A stretch of DNA of 64,000 bases from Fimenecus sp045631225 (GTDB taxonomy: Bacteria > Bacillota > Clostridia > Oscillospirales > Acutalibacteraceae). Position numbers and translations under genes: made by a program. Where the stretch lies: positions 5,868-69,867 of the forward strand of contig JAZQUG010000047.1 in the NCBI GenBank assembly GCA_045631225.1, given 5' to 3'. The notes under the pieces were generated by a model that was not told where the DNA came from, made no database searches, and saw only the letters and a program-made list of their open reading frames with translations. Shown in pieces: positions 15,802-24,686 of this stretch (its first letter is position 1; each line of letters begins with the position of its first letter).

Positions 15802-16311
15802 TTATATGTCAAATTCATACTTTTCATCAATAAGGATAAACTCAACTTTATACATTTTTGCAAGTCTTAAAATCCGTGCATTTTCATTAATTGCATATTC
15901 CATTGTAAAGTCTGAATCATCCAATCGATTTTCAATAATATTGGCATACTTCTTTATGTCAGAAAAATGATTTTTGATATATTCTTCACTCATTACAAGA
16001 CAATAACACCTGATATTTTCAAGATATTCTTTGCTAAAATCCTTTTCAAAATCAAAAGGAATATAACAACCCTCAACGATTAAATTCTGCTCATTCTCAA
16101 TGGCAGTTTTAATCATTTCACGAACAATCGGCCAAAGATATTCTGTTAAATCAGAATCATCGCTCAATGGAGTAAGCTCTGTGTTCCCACTACGGATTAA
16201 CCCCATCTTTAAATGGTCTATTGAAAGATACGGGTATTTATATTTTTCAAGTAATCTTTGTGCAAGTGCAGTCTTTCCTGCATGTGATGCTCCCGTGATT
16301 ATAATAATCAT
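15802..16311 (-). CDS. P-loop kinase-like protein
   Basis: 169 residues. Walker A GASHAGKT at 7-14, then DHLKMG near 33, and VEGCYIP near 80 in the Walker B position, the layout of small-molecule kinases of the adenylate/shikimate kinase type. The substrate is unknown. ATG 16311 follows AAAAAGG. It is 24 bp downstream of the antiporter gene on the same strand and may be co-transcribed with it. Confidence 0.65.
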   Translation of the reverse strand: MIIIITGASHAGKTALAQRLLEKYKYPYLSIDHLKMGLIRSGNTELTPLSDDSDLTEYLWPIVREMIKTAIENEQNLIVEGCYIPFDFEKDFSKEYLENIRCYCLVMSEEYIKNHFSDIKKYANIIENRLDDSDFTMEYAINENARILRLAKMYKVEFILIDEKYEFDI

Positions 16312-16335
16312 AGTTTATACCTTTTTAAATTTGGT

Positions 16336-17646
16336 TTATTTCTTTTTTTCAGGGATAACAAATATAAATAAAAGTGAACTTAAAAAGAGAATCATAGGAT
16401 AGAAAAGATGTGAAATAATCTGGAAAGCTGTCAATTCATAGCCTAATGTATTCACAACAGAAAGTGCTACAAGAATCTGTGCACCATATGGAAGAATTCC
16501 TTGGAAGATGCATGAGAATGTATCAAGAATTGAAGCAGTTTTTCTTGGTGAAATATCGAAATCCTTTGCCATTTCACCAGCAATCGGATTCGCCATAACA
16601 ATCGCAACTGTGTTGTTTGCAGTGGCAATATCCATAAGTCCGACCAAAAGGCCAATACCAAGCTGACCACCTTTTTTACCTTTGAACACACGACGGATTC
16701 CGTTAAGAAGAGCCTCAAATCCACCATTATACTTAATAAGTGCACAAAGTGCTGCTACAAGAATTGCAACCATTGATGTTTCAAACATACCTGATGCACC
16801 GGCACCCATATTGGAAAGTAATCCGGAAAAATCAACTGAATCAGTTGCAAGCATTATAATGCTACCTGAAACAATACCAATAAGTAAAGTAAGGAACACA
16901 TTAATACCGATAATTCCGCTTATAAGCACAAGAACATAAGGAAGAATCTTAAGCATATAATAATCCTTATTGATGATTTCGGTAACATCAGAATTGAATG
17001 ACAATACAAGAATAAGTATAAGTGTTGTTATTGCCGCAGGGACAACTATTGCAAAGTTTGTACGGAACTTATCTTTCATTTCGCATCCTTGACCATTACA
17101 TGCCGCAATAGTTGTATCAGAAATAAATGAAAGATTATCACCAAACATAGCCCCACCGACTACTGTGCCTACACAAAGCGGAAGTGAAAAACCGGAACCT
17201 TCTGAAATCGCAACTGCAATAGGAGTAATAAGTGTAATTGTACCAACTGATGTACCCATAGCAGTAGAAACGAAACAACTGATAACAAAAAGCACAACAA
17301 CTGCAAGTCGAGGTGGAGTAATCGAAAGCATAAAATACGCTACACTTTCTGCTGAATCTCTACCTACAACACCAACGAAAATACCTGCAAGCATAAAAAT
17401 TATAAGCATAGTGATAATATTTTTATCACCTACACCCTGCCCCATAATTTCAAACTTTTTGTCAAGAGATACACTTCTTGTCTGAATAACAGCAACAAGT
17501 AATGCAACAAGAAAAGCCACCACAACAGGCACATTGTAAAATCCCATAGAGATTTTCATAACATATTCAAAAATAATTCCCAATGACAAGTAAAAAACAA
17601 CGAATACTCCAATAGGAATAAGTGCTAATGCATTAGATTTTTTCAT
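16336..17646 (-). CDS. NhaC-family Na+/H+ antiporter
   Basis: 436 residues with about eleven membrane spans. GTSVGTITLITPIAVAIS and FGDNLSFISDTTIAA match the conserved membrane-embedded regions of the NhaC family, which exchanges sodium (or an organic anion such as malate/lactate in relatives) for protons. ATG 17646 is chosen because the GTG at 17658 lies inside the AAAGTGAG ribosome site. The transported ion cannot be settled from sequence. Confidence 0.85.
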   Translation of the reverse strand: MKKSNALALIPIGVFVVFYLSLGIIFEYVMKISMGFYNVPVVVAFLVALLVAVIQTRSVSLDKKFEIMGQGVGDKNIITMLIIFMLAGIFVGVVGRDSAESVAYFMLSITPPRLAVVVLFVISCFVSTAMGTSVGTITLITPIAVAISEGSGFSLPLCVGTVVGGAMFGDNLSFISDTTIAACNGQGCEMKDKFRTNFAIVVPAAITTLILILVLSFNSDVTEIINKDYYMLKILPYVLVLISGIIGINVFLTLLIGIVSGSIIMLATDSVDFSGLLSNMGAGASGMFETSMVAILVAALCALIKYNGGFEALLNGIRRVFKGKKGGQLGIGLLVGLMDIATANNTVAIVMANPIAGEMAKDFDISPRKTASILDTFSCIFQGILPYGAQILVALSVVNTLGYELTAFQIISHLFYPMILFLSSLLFIFVIPEKKK

Positions 17647-17830
17647 TATAAAACTCACTTTCTATTACTTTCTGAATTAAACCTTAGGAATTATATCATG
17701 CATTATAAAAAAGTACAATAGGATAAGAAAAATATATCATTTAAACAATAAAATATCATCAAATAAAACCTCGCTTCGTCCTTTCACAAAGCTATTCCTA
17801 TAAATTAATTACTCTTCTTATATTACATCG

Positions 17831-17858
17831 TTGCAAATCAAAAAAATTATGGTATAAT
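17831..17858 (+). promoter_or_regulatory. Promoter of the sialidase gene
   Basis: TTGCAA (17831-17836), 16 bp, TATAAT (17853-17858), 44 bp before the start codon. Confidence 0.6.
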
Positions 17859-17901
17859 CTACTAAAGAATTGATATATTCAGGTTTAGAAAGGGATTACT
17901 T

Positions 17902-19410
17902 ATGGCTTCTCATGAAATTTGCAAAATCAAATACGACCAACCATATGATAACGGTATATTAAATTCAGAGCGCAATCGTATTCCGTCACTTTATACGCTT
18001 AATGACGGTAGTGTTATTGCCGGTGCAGACATCCGTTATGGTCACGGCTCTGACTCTCCCAACAACATTGATATTGCTGTTGCTATTTCTAAAGATGGTT
18101 ATACTGATTGGAAATATTCAATGGTAGACTACTTTGATGACTATGCCGACACAGTTACATCAACTGACAGTGCTTCTTTTATCGACTCAGCTATTGTTCA
18201 GTCATCAAGTGGCAGAATCTTTTTACTTGCAGATGTTCAGCCATCAGAATGTGGATATCTTCAATGCAAAACAGGTACAGGATATATAGAAATCAATGGC
18301 AAAAAGCATCTTCTTCTCACAAATGGAAATAATGGTGATAAGTTAAACACATTCAATTATTATGTGGGTGACTTTAAGGGTGATTTTGCACCTGTATATT
18401 CAAGAAATGATTCAAAGAAGACTGAATATTCAATCGACAGAGAATTCCGTCTTTATAAAAATGGTGAGCCACTTTATACAGCACAAAAAGGTGCAGAAGG
18501 TGTTAATATTCAGCAGAATATTTTCTATAGCGCATCAGAATTAAAATGCTATAAAACAACATATCTTTGGTTAAGATACAGTGATGATAACGGTAAAACA
18601 TGGAGTCGTCCTATGATTATTTCTGACCAGATTAAGTCTGAAAAAGAATCATTCCTTGGTGTTGGTCCAGGTAGAGGTATGGTTATTAACCATAACGGAA
18701 AAGAACGTATTCTTTTCTGTGTTTATGACAACAACGGACTTTTCAAAGACCCGATTTTTGAAAATGCAAGTGCAATTTATTCTGATGACAATGGTGCAAC
18801 ATGGCACAGAAGTAACAAAATTAAAATAAAAGCAGGTCTTAAGAAGACAAGTGAAGCACAGATTCTTAAAATTGATACAGGCAAATACAAGGCACTTCGT
18901 ATGTATGCAAGAAACTTAAGTAACTATATTGCTTTTGCTGACAGTACTGATGGCGGACACACCTGGACACCTTTCCGTGCTGACAAATCTCTTGAAGGTA
19001 CTAAAAACTGTATGGTTTCTTTGATTGACACTTCAAGAAAAATTAACGGCAAGCAAATGCTCCTTTGTTCATCAGGCGGAAATCTTAATGCCCGTGCTGA
19101 CGGTCTTCTTCGTGCCGGATATGTAGAGGACAATGGTGATGTTAAATGGATTAGCAAATATCACCTTACAAAAGGATTTTATGGTTATTCTTGCCTTACT
19201 GAATTGGCTGACGGTAATTTCGCTGTATTCTACGAAGACGAAGCAGCTCATTTGAAATATACTGTTTTCTCTGTTTCCGAAAATGGTGAAATCAATGAAA
19301 TAAATGGTGAGAATCTTGACTTCAAGCCTGATACATCTTCAAAATATACTCGTTCAGTAAACATCAAAAGATTCTTTGCAAAAATTAAATTTGCTTTTGG
19401 TCTTATGTAA
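17902..19410 (+). CDS. Exo-alpha-sialidase-like protein (GH33 type) without signal peptide
   Basis: 502 residues. The sialidase hallmark (F/Y)RIP appears as NRIPSL near 27-32. Three Asp boxes of the form SxDxGxxW are visible: SDDNGKTW, SDDNGATW and STDGGHTW. A second candidate triad Arg sits in MYARNL, and the nucleophile region may be GFYGYSCLTEL followed by YEDE near residue 450. Family members release sialic acid from glycans. No signal peptide, membrane segment or cell-wall anchor is present, so the enzyme appears cytoplasmic, acting on imported sialosides or anhydro-sialic acid-like compounds. Ribosome site AAAGG; a strong terminator follows. Confidence 0.8.
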   Translation: MASHEICKIKYDQPYDNGILNSERNRIPSLYTLNDGSVIAGADIRYGHGSDSPNNIDIAVAISKDGYTDWKYSMVDYFDDYADTVTSTDSASFIDSAIVQSSSGRIFLLADVQPSECGYLQCKTGTGYIEINGKKHLLLTNGNNGDKLNTFNYYVGDFKGDFAPVYSRNDSKKTEYSIDREFRLYKNGEPLYTAQKGAEGVNIQQNIFYSASELKCYKTTYLWLRYSDDNGKTWSRPMIISDQIKSEKESFLGVGPGRGMVINHNGKERILFCVYDNNGLFKDPIFENASAIYSDDNGATWHRSNKIKIKAGLKKTSEAQILKIDTGKYKALRMYARNLSNYIAFADSTDGGHTWTPFRADKSLEGTKNCMVSLIDTSRKINGKQMLLCSSGGNLNARADGLLRAGYVEDNGDVKWISKYHLTKGFYGYSCLTELADGNFAVFYEDEAAHLKYTVFSVSENGEINEINGENLDFKPDTSSKYTRSVNIKRFFAKIKFAFGLM

Positions 19411-19427
19411 TTAAAACCACAAAAATA

Positions 19428-19462
19428 TAAGCGTTGCAGTAGAGTTTGCAACGCTTTTTTGT
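19428..19462 (+). terminator. Terminator of the sialidase gene
   Basis: AGCGTTGCA (19430-19438) pairs with TGCAACGCT (19447-19455) and is followed by TTTTT. It also overlaps the end of the convergent transporter gene. Confidence 0.9.
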
Positions 19463-20344
19463 TTACTTATTTTCTTTTTTAGGTGAAATTTCATTCCATA
19501 AGGTAAAGCCTAAAATGAGCAAACCACCTATAATCTGCATTACCGTCATTGTTTCTTTCAAAACCACAACTGATACAAGTACTGCAACAAGCGGGTCAAT
19601 ATAGCTTAAGATTGCTGCCTTTTGTCCCGGTAATTCCTTAAGTGAAGAGAAATAAAGGCAGTATGTAATTCCTGTATGTACAAGACCAACTATAAGTAAG
19701 AAAGCCCATCCTTTTGCATTTAATGTGTGAAGGTTTACTCCGTCTGTTAAAAGTACATAAGGAACAAGAACAACTATTGCTGCAAGGAATTGGAGAAATG
19801 TACGATGTATTCCGTCAACACTCTTCATAAATTTATTGAGGAGAATAACTGTTGCATAAAGTGATGCTGCACCAAGTCCGAAAAGAATACCTTTTATATG
19901 ACTTGTGCCCTGACTTAAATCCCCTATTCCTGTAATCAGCACGATTCCCAAAGTTGACATTATAAAGCAAAGCCATTGTTTTAGTCCCATCTTTTCTTTA
20001 AAAAGCAAGGGACAAGCAAGCGTTACAATTACCGGAGCAAAATAATAGCTTAATGTGGCAACAGAAACTGTTGTATATTTGTATGCTTCAAAAAGTAAAA
20101 TCCAGTTGAACCCCATTGCTACACCGGATAACACAAGTAATGGAATTTCTTTTTTTATTTTTCCAAACGGAATCCTCTGTTTTGTAACGAGAAGAAATAA
20201 TCCTATGAGAATTGCTGCAAGAACAGCACGATAAAGTGCAATTTCACCTGATGGCAAGTCAATGTTTCTTACAAAAAGACCAATTGTACCGAAAACCGTC
20301 ATTGAAATTATCAGCATCATTCTTGCATCTAAAAATTTTTTCAT
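19463..20344 (-). CDS. EamA/DMT-family transporter
   Basis: 293 residues, ten predicted membrane spans in two EamA repeats, with the family pattern G..FNW in the first repeat and SYIDPLVAVLVSV in the second. Members export amino acids, sugars or metabolites. ATG 20344 is preferred, with GGAAG upstream; a TTG at 20359 in frame overlaps that site. Convergent with the sialidase gene. Confidence 0.85.
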   Translation of the reverse strand: MKKFLDARMMLIISMTVFGTIGLFVRNIDLPSGEIALYRAVLAAILIGLFLLVTKQRIPFGKIKKEIPLLVLSGVAMGFNWILLFEAYKYTTVSVATLSYYFAPVIVTLACPLLFKEKMGLKQWLCFIMSTLGIVLITGIGDLSQGTSHIKGILFGLGAASLYATVILLNKFMKSVDGIHRTFLQFLAAIVVLVPYVLLTDGVNLHTLNAKGWAFLLIVGLVHTGITYCLYFSSLKELPGQKAAILSYIDPLVAVLVSVVVLKETMTVMQIIGGLLILGFTLWNEISPKKENK

Positions 20345-20470
20345 ATAATGCACTTCCAATATTTAATTACAAATATTTTATTGCAAAAACAAAATATCGT
20401 CAACAGTTTTATTGTAAAGAATGATAAAATATGATATTATTTTATGAAAACAGACAAGGTGGTGGGGAAA

Positions 20471-21526
20471 ATGTTCCGAAGTTTACTCAATGAAAAATCA
20501 AGCTGGGAATTTTTAAAGGAAACATCTCTGCCTATTGCGGTTTTCGGTACAGGAAATGGTGCTGACAGAGTATTTGAGGAGTTTGAAAAGCTCAGTATTT
20601 CTGTATCTTCAGTCTGTGCAAGTGACGGATTTGTAAGAAAAAGGACTTTCCATGGTTTTGAGGTAAAGTCAATCTCTGCACTTGAAAAAGACTTTGAAGA
20701 TTTCGTAATTGTTTTAGCTTTTGCAAGTCCCCTGCCTGAGGTTATTGAAAACATCAAAGCCCTCTCACAAAGACACAAAGTTCTTATGCCTTCAGTACCC
20801 GTTTTTGGTGATAATATTTTCAATAAGGAATTTCTTGAAAATAATATTCAGGAAATCGAAAAAGCCTATTCCCTGCTCAATGATGAGCAATCAAGAAATG
20901 TATTTGAAAGCATTATCCGTTTTCAGATTACAGGCAATTTAGATTACTGCTTTAACTGTGAAAGCACAAAAAATGAAGCCTTTGAAATACTCGGTTTAGA
21001 TAAAAACGAAAGCTTTCTTGACCTTGGTGCATATCGTGGTGACACTGTAAAGGAATTTTTGCATTACGTAGATAACTACGATAAAATCGTGGCTGTTGAG
21101 CCTGATAAAAGAACATTCAAAAAGCTACAGACTTACTGTGAAAATCTCGAAAATTGTACGACTCTCAACAATGCAGTATGGAATGAATCAACAAAGCTTT
21201 TCTTTGACGGAAATAAGGGCCGTGGTGGCTCTGCAAAAGATACAGGAGAAGCTATTCAATCCGTTACAGTTGACGAATTAAGTGAAAAGCACGGCAAATT
21301 CACATACATTAACATTGATGTTGAAGGTGCAGAAAAAGAAATGCTGCAAGGTGCAAATAAAACCTTACAGCAATATAAACCAAAATTATGTATGGCAGCA
21401 TATCACAGAAGTGAAGATATCTTCTCACTCGTTAATCAAATCAACAAAATAAATGGTGACTATAAAATTCATCTTCGTCATCACCCGCACATCTCATTCT
21501 GGGATACAAATATTTATTGTATATAG
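20471..21526 (+). CDS. FkbM-family methyltransferase
   Basis: 351 residues. The N-terminal 150 residues form an unassigned Rossmann-like domain (VFGTGNGADRV near 22-32). The C-terminal SAM-dependent methyltransferase domain has motif I FLDLGAYRGDTVKEF near 184, VAVEPDKRTF (motif II) and INIDVEGAEKEML, which is diagnostic of FkbM. Such enzymes O-methylate sugars or polyketides and often act in surface glycan synthesis. ATG 20471 has GGTGGGG upstream; the ATG at 20444 has no ribosome site. Confidence 0.85.
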   Translation: MFRSLLNEKSSWEFLKETSLPIAVFGTGNGADRVFEEFEKLSISVSSVCASDGFVRKRTFHGFEVKSISALEKDFEDFVIVLAFASPLPEVIENIKALSQRHKVLMPSVPVFGDNIFNKEFLENNIQEIEKAYSLLNDEQSRNVFESIIRFQITGNLDYCFNCESTKNEAFEILGLDKNESFLDLGAYRGDTVKEFLHYVDNYDKIVAVEPDKRTFKKLQTYCENLENCTTLNNAVWNESTKLFFDGNKGRGGSAKDTGEAIQSVTVDELSEKHGKFTYINIDVEGAEKEMLQGANKTLQQYKPKLCMAAYHRSEDIFSLVNQINKINGDYKIHLRHHPHISFWDTNIYCI

Positions 21527-21534
21527 GTGAAATT

Positions 21535-22368
21535 ATGAGTATAAAACTTATTGTTACAGACCTTGACGGTACATTTTTGAACAGTAACCACGTTACAATT
21601 CCACAGGAAAATATTGAAGCATTCAAAAAAGCCCACGAAATGGGCATAAAGGTTGCTATTGCAAGTGGCAGAACAAAGATTTTGACTGATTACCTTATGG
21701 AGCAGTTGCCATTTTTAGATTTTCTTATTACATCAAATGGTGCAGTTACATACAACCTTAAAACAGGTGAAATCGTTTGCCAGACACTTCTCAGTAATGA
21801 AAAGTCTGTGGAGATTTTCAATATTCTTAAAGATTATAACCTTATTTATGAAATTTACTATAAAGGTGATTGTTTCATGAATAATGAAAGTTATTCAATG
21901 TTTGACGAAAATCATGTTGCACCACATATTTACAGACTTTTAAGTAATTTTATAAAGGAAGTCCCTGACCTTGAAACCCTTATTGACGGAAACGGGATTG
22001 AAAAGCTTAATATTTTAACCCTCACACCTGAACAACGAATAGAAATTGAAGGCAAAATTTCAGGTGTTGCCTTTGCATCATCATTCCCAATTACTGCAGG
22101 TAAAAACGGCAATCTTGAAATGACAGATATAAATGCTACAAAGGGCTTTGCTATCAATGGACTTGCACAGTCTTTAGGAATTGACAAACAGAATATTATG
22201 TGCTTTGGTGACGGTGAAAATGATTGTTCAATGCTCAAGTACGCTGATTATTCATTCGCTATGGCAAACGGAAGTAAAATTGCAAAAAATACTGCGAAAT
22301 ATATTGCAGACACCAATGATAACGGTGGTGTTGCAAAAGCAATAAAAAAATATATATTCGGTGAATAA
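21535..22368 (+). CDS. Cof-type HAD phosphatase
   Basis: 277 residues. Motif I DLDGTFLNS near 8-16, motif II ASGR, motif III Lys region ITAGKNGNLEM, and motif IV FGDGENDCSML near 224, with a C2-type cap between, as in Cof/YidA sugar-phosphate phosphatases. Typically it dephosphorylates flavin or sugar phosphates. The start ATG 21535 has AGGTGA upstream and sits 8 bp after the FkbM stop; the next HAD gene follows at once, so the three form an operon. Confidence 0.88.
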   Translation: MSIKLIVTDLDGTFLNSNHVTIPQENIEAFKKAHEMGIKVAIASGRTKILTDYLMEQLPFLDFLITSNGAVTYNLKTGEIVCQTLLSNEKSVEIFNILKDYNLIYEIYYKGDCFMNNESYSMFDENHVAPHIYRLLSNFIKEVPDLETLIDGNGIEKLNILTLTPEQRIEIEGKISGVAFASSFPITAGKNGNLEMTDINATKGFAINGLAQSLGIDKQNIMCFGDGENDCSMLKYADYSFAMANGSKIAKNTAKYIADTNDNGGVAKAIKKYIFGE

Positions 22369-22369
22369 A

Positions 22370-23017
22370 ATGGATATCAAAAACTTTAAGGGTGCAATTT
22401 TCGACCTTGACGGAACTCTTCTTGATTCAATGGGAATATGGCAAGATGTCGACACAGCGTTCTTTAACAGTCGTGGTATTGATATGCCCGATGATTATCA
22501 GGAATGCATCAAGGATATGCACTTTAAGACAATGGCTATTTATACAAAGGAAAGATTCAATCTGCCTGATGACATAAACGACATTATGGACGAATGGTGC
22601 GAGCTTTGTTTTGATGAATATGAAAATAAAATAGGCCTTAAAAATGGTGCTTATGATTATCTTGTATTCTTAAAAAACAATGGAATTAAGCTTGCCTTTG
22701 CAACTGCAAATACAACGGAACTCAGTACTGTCTGCCTTAAATCAAATGGCATTTACGAGCTTTTTGACACAGGGGCTTATCTTCACGAAACACAAAGTGA
22801 CAAAAGTGACCCTGATGTATATTTGCTTGCGTGTGAAAGATTAGGTTTAAAGCCTGAGGAATGTATAGTTTTCGAGGATATTCTACCCGGTATTCTTGGT
22901 GCAAAAAAAGGTAGCTTTACTGTTTGTGGTGTTTATGATAAGTTTTCAGAAAAAGATGAATGTGAAATTCTCAAAAATGCAGATTATTACATAAAATCAT
23001 TCCCGGAACTTTTGTAA
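22370..23017 (+). CDS. HAD hydrolase, beta-phosphoglucomutase/phosphatase-like
   Basis: 215 residues. Motif I FDLDGTLLDSMGIW, motif II ATANTTE, then SDPDVYLLACERLG and FEDILPGILGAKKG are typical of subfamily I HAD enzymes with a helical C1 cap. Substrate unknown; sugar-phosphate or nucleotide phosphatase activity is usual. The start ATG 22370 lies 1 bp after the stop of the previous HAD gene. Confidence 0.85.
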   Translation: MDIKNFKGAIFDLDGTLLDSMGIWQDVDTAFFNSRGIDMPDDYQECIKDMHFKTMAIYTKERFNLPDDINDIMDEWCELCFDEYENKIGLKNGAYDYLVFLKNNGIKLAFATANTTELSTVCLKSNGIYELFDTGAYLHETQSDKSDPDVYLLACERLGLKPEECIVFEDILPGILGAKKGSFTVCGVYDKFSEKDECEILKNADYYIKSFPELL

Positions 23018-23111
23018 AATCTATACATATTTACACTTTACAATTCCTGAAAAAAGGTCTATTATATATGTAGCAAAATTTGTAAAATTTTTAATGAAAG
23101 AAGAATGATAT

Positions 23112-23684
23112 ATGGAAAAGACAGTTTTAGTTGAAACAAGCGCAAGACACGCTCACATTTCAAAGGAACACCTTGAAATCCTTTTCGGTGAAGGCTATGA
23201 ACTCACAAAGAAAAAGGACCTTTCACAGCCTGGTCAGTACGCTTGTGAAGAAAGAATTGCAGTTATCGGACCTAAGGGTCAGTTCCCCGGAGTTTCAATC
23301 CTCGGACCTGTAAGACCTGCTACTCAGGTTGAAATTTCTGCTTCTGACGCTCGTTCAATCGGTGTTCAGGCAGTTGTAAGAGAATCAGGTGACATCGCAA
23401 ATACTCCCGGTTGTAAAATCGTTGGACCTAAGGGTGAAATCGAAATCGAAAACGGCGTTATCGTTGCTAAAAGACATATTCATATGACTCCTGATGATGC
23501 TGAGAAATATGGTCTTGTTGACAAACAGGTTGTTGAAGTTAAAATCCCATCAGACGACAGAACAACTACATTCGGTGATGTTGTAGTTCGTGTACATCCT
23601 AACTTTGCTCTTGCAATGCACATTGATACAGACGAATCAAATGCTGCACTCTGCAAACCGGGTACAATGGGTATTATCCTTTAA
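23112..23684 (+). CDS. pduL: PduL-type phosphate acyltransferase
   Basis: 190 residues. Two beta-barrel halves each hold the zinc-binding histidines: ARHAHIS near 12 and KRHIHMT near 122. GPVRPATQVEIS and VVVRVHPNF are typical of PduL, which interconverts acyl-CoA and acyl-phosphate. No encapsulation helix or microcompartment shell gene is present nearby, so it more likely serves as a free phosphotransacetylase in acetate formation. A terminator follows. Confidence 0.9.
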   Translation: MEKTVLVETSARHAHISKEHLEILFGEGYELTKKKDLSQPGQYACEERIAVIGPKGQFPGVSILGPVRPATQVEISASDARSIGVQAVVRESGDIANTPGCKIVGPKGEIEIENGVIVAKRHIHMTPDDAEKYGLVDKQVVEVKIPSDDRTTTFGDVVVRVHPNFALAMHIDTDESNAALCKPGTMGIIL

Positions 23685-23705
23685 TTTCAAAAATACATAA
23701 AATTC

Positions 23706-23737
23706 AAGCACCTTCCATAACGGAGGGTGCTTTTTTG
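23706..23737 (+). terminator. Terminator after pduL
   Basis: AAGCACCTTCC pairs with GGAGGGTGCTT (one G-U pair) and is followed by TTTTGTTG. Confidence 0.85.
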
Positions 23738-23797
23738 TTGTAATTTAAAAGATGCAAATTATAATTTATCATTCTTATTGATAATTTTCAACGGCCT

Positions 23798-24640
23798 TTA
23801 ATTCTCTACTCTTTTTTGTATATAAAAAATTATTGGTTTTTCGCCTTCTGTTATCTTTTCTTTTTTCTCTTCAAGCAAATTAATATAACTCCACTTACAC
23901 AAATTAATATATGGTACAGCATAAATTAAAGGCACAATAAAAACACAGGACAAAATCCAGCCAAGCAAGGACAAGCAATAAAAAGAATATTTCACACTAT
24001 GATTTTCCATTATTTCAATGCTTCTTGCAATCACTTTTAAGGGATTACGATGGTTTTCTTTGATTACAACATATGTTGTAAATGAATATCGTTTCATAGT
24101 GACAAAAAGAAAAATTGAACCAATAAAAAACAACATAACCCCTGAAATAAACAAAGTTAAATTCACGTTATATCCATATGATTCAAACCGGTAGCTGTAA
24201 ATCAGCAATGCTGAAACTGCAAGACACGGTAAATAATACAAAGCACAAAAGCTTAATGACAACAATAATTTTATTATTGTCACACCTGAAAATGTGTTGT
24301 ATTGGGAAAATGAAAGAGCTTTTACACTATCAAAAAATGACAATTTTTTCCCCATTGCTCTTCTGTAAAAATAATTCTGTGAACAAAGACTGACACCTTT
24401 CCACAAACAAAAAGAAAAAATAATAAAAAATGCAACCAAAGACATATGGATAGTTTCTGTATATGAATATAAGAATCCTGTAAACACTAAATCGGTGTTT
24501 TTTATAAATTCTATGAAATAATAATTCAAAATTGTGAGTAAACTAATAGTGAAAAAAGGTAGTGCGCCAACGATGAAAAATCTGAAATTATTTTTGAGCA
24601 TTTTTCTTTTTGAACCAAGCTTTAAACAGGTTATTTCCAT
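23798..24640 (-). CDS. Integral membrane protein, DUF975-like
   Basis: 280 residues with about six membrane spans and a conserved-looking RRAMGKKLSFFDSVKA loop between them. The layout (soluble start, paired spans, long cytoplasmic loops, polar tail) resembles DUF975 proteins of Firmicutes, whose role is unknown. ATG 24640 follows AAAGGAGG; an in-frame ATG further upstream overlaps glmS. It is divergent from glmS with only 46 bp between the two start codons. Confidence 0.6.
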   Translation of the reverse strand: MEITCLKLGSKRKMLKNNFRFFIVGALPFFTISLLTILNYYFIEFIKNTDLVFTGFLYSYTETIHMSLVAFFIIFSFCLWKGVSLCSQNYFYRRAMGKKLSFFDSVKALSFSQYNTFSGVTIIKLLLSLSFCALYYLPCLAVSALLIYSYRFESYGYNVNLTLFISGVMLFFIGSIFLFVTMKRYSFTTYVVIKENHRNPLKVIARSIEIMENHSVKYSFYCLSLLGWILSCVFIVPLIYAVPYINLCKWSYINLLEEKKEKITEGEKPIIFYIQKRVEN

Positions 24641-24686
24641 TTTATTGCCTCCTTTTTTATTATTATTGACACAAGGAGTTTTGTTT

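Noticed and set aside
23112..23684. Bacterial microcompartment locus around pduL
   Set aside because: No shell proteins or partner enzymes flank it and the protein lacks an encapsulation peptide.
24641..24686. glmS ribozyme or riboswitch upstream of glmS
   Set aside because: Only 46 bp separate the divergent starts, far too short for the ribozyme, and no matching pseudoknot sequence is seen.
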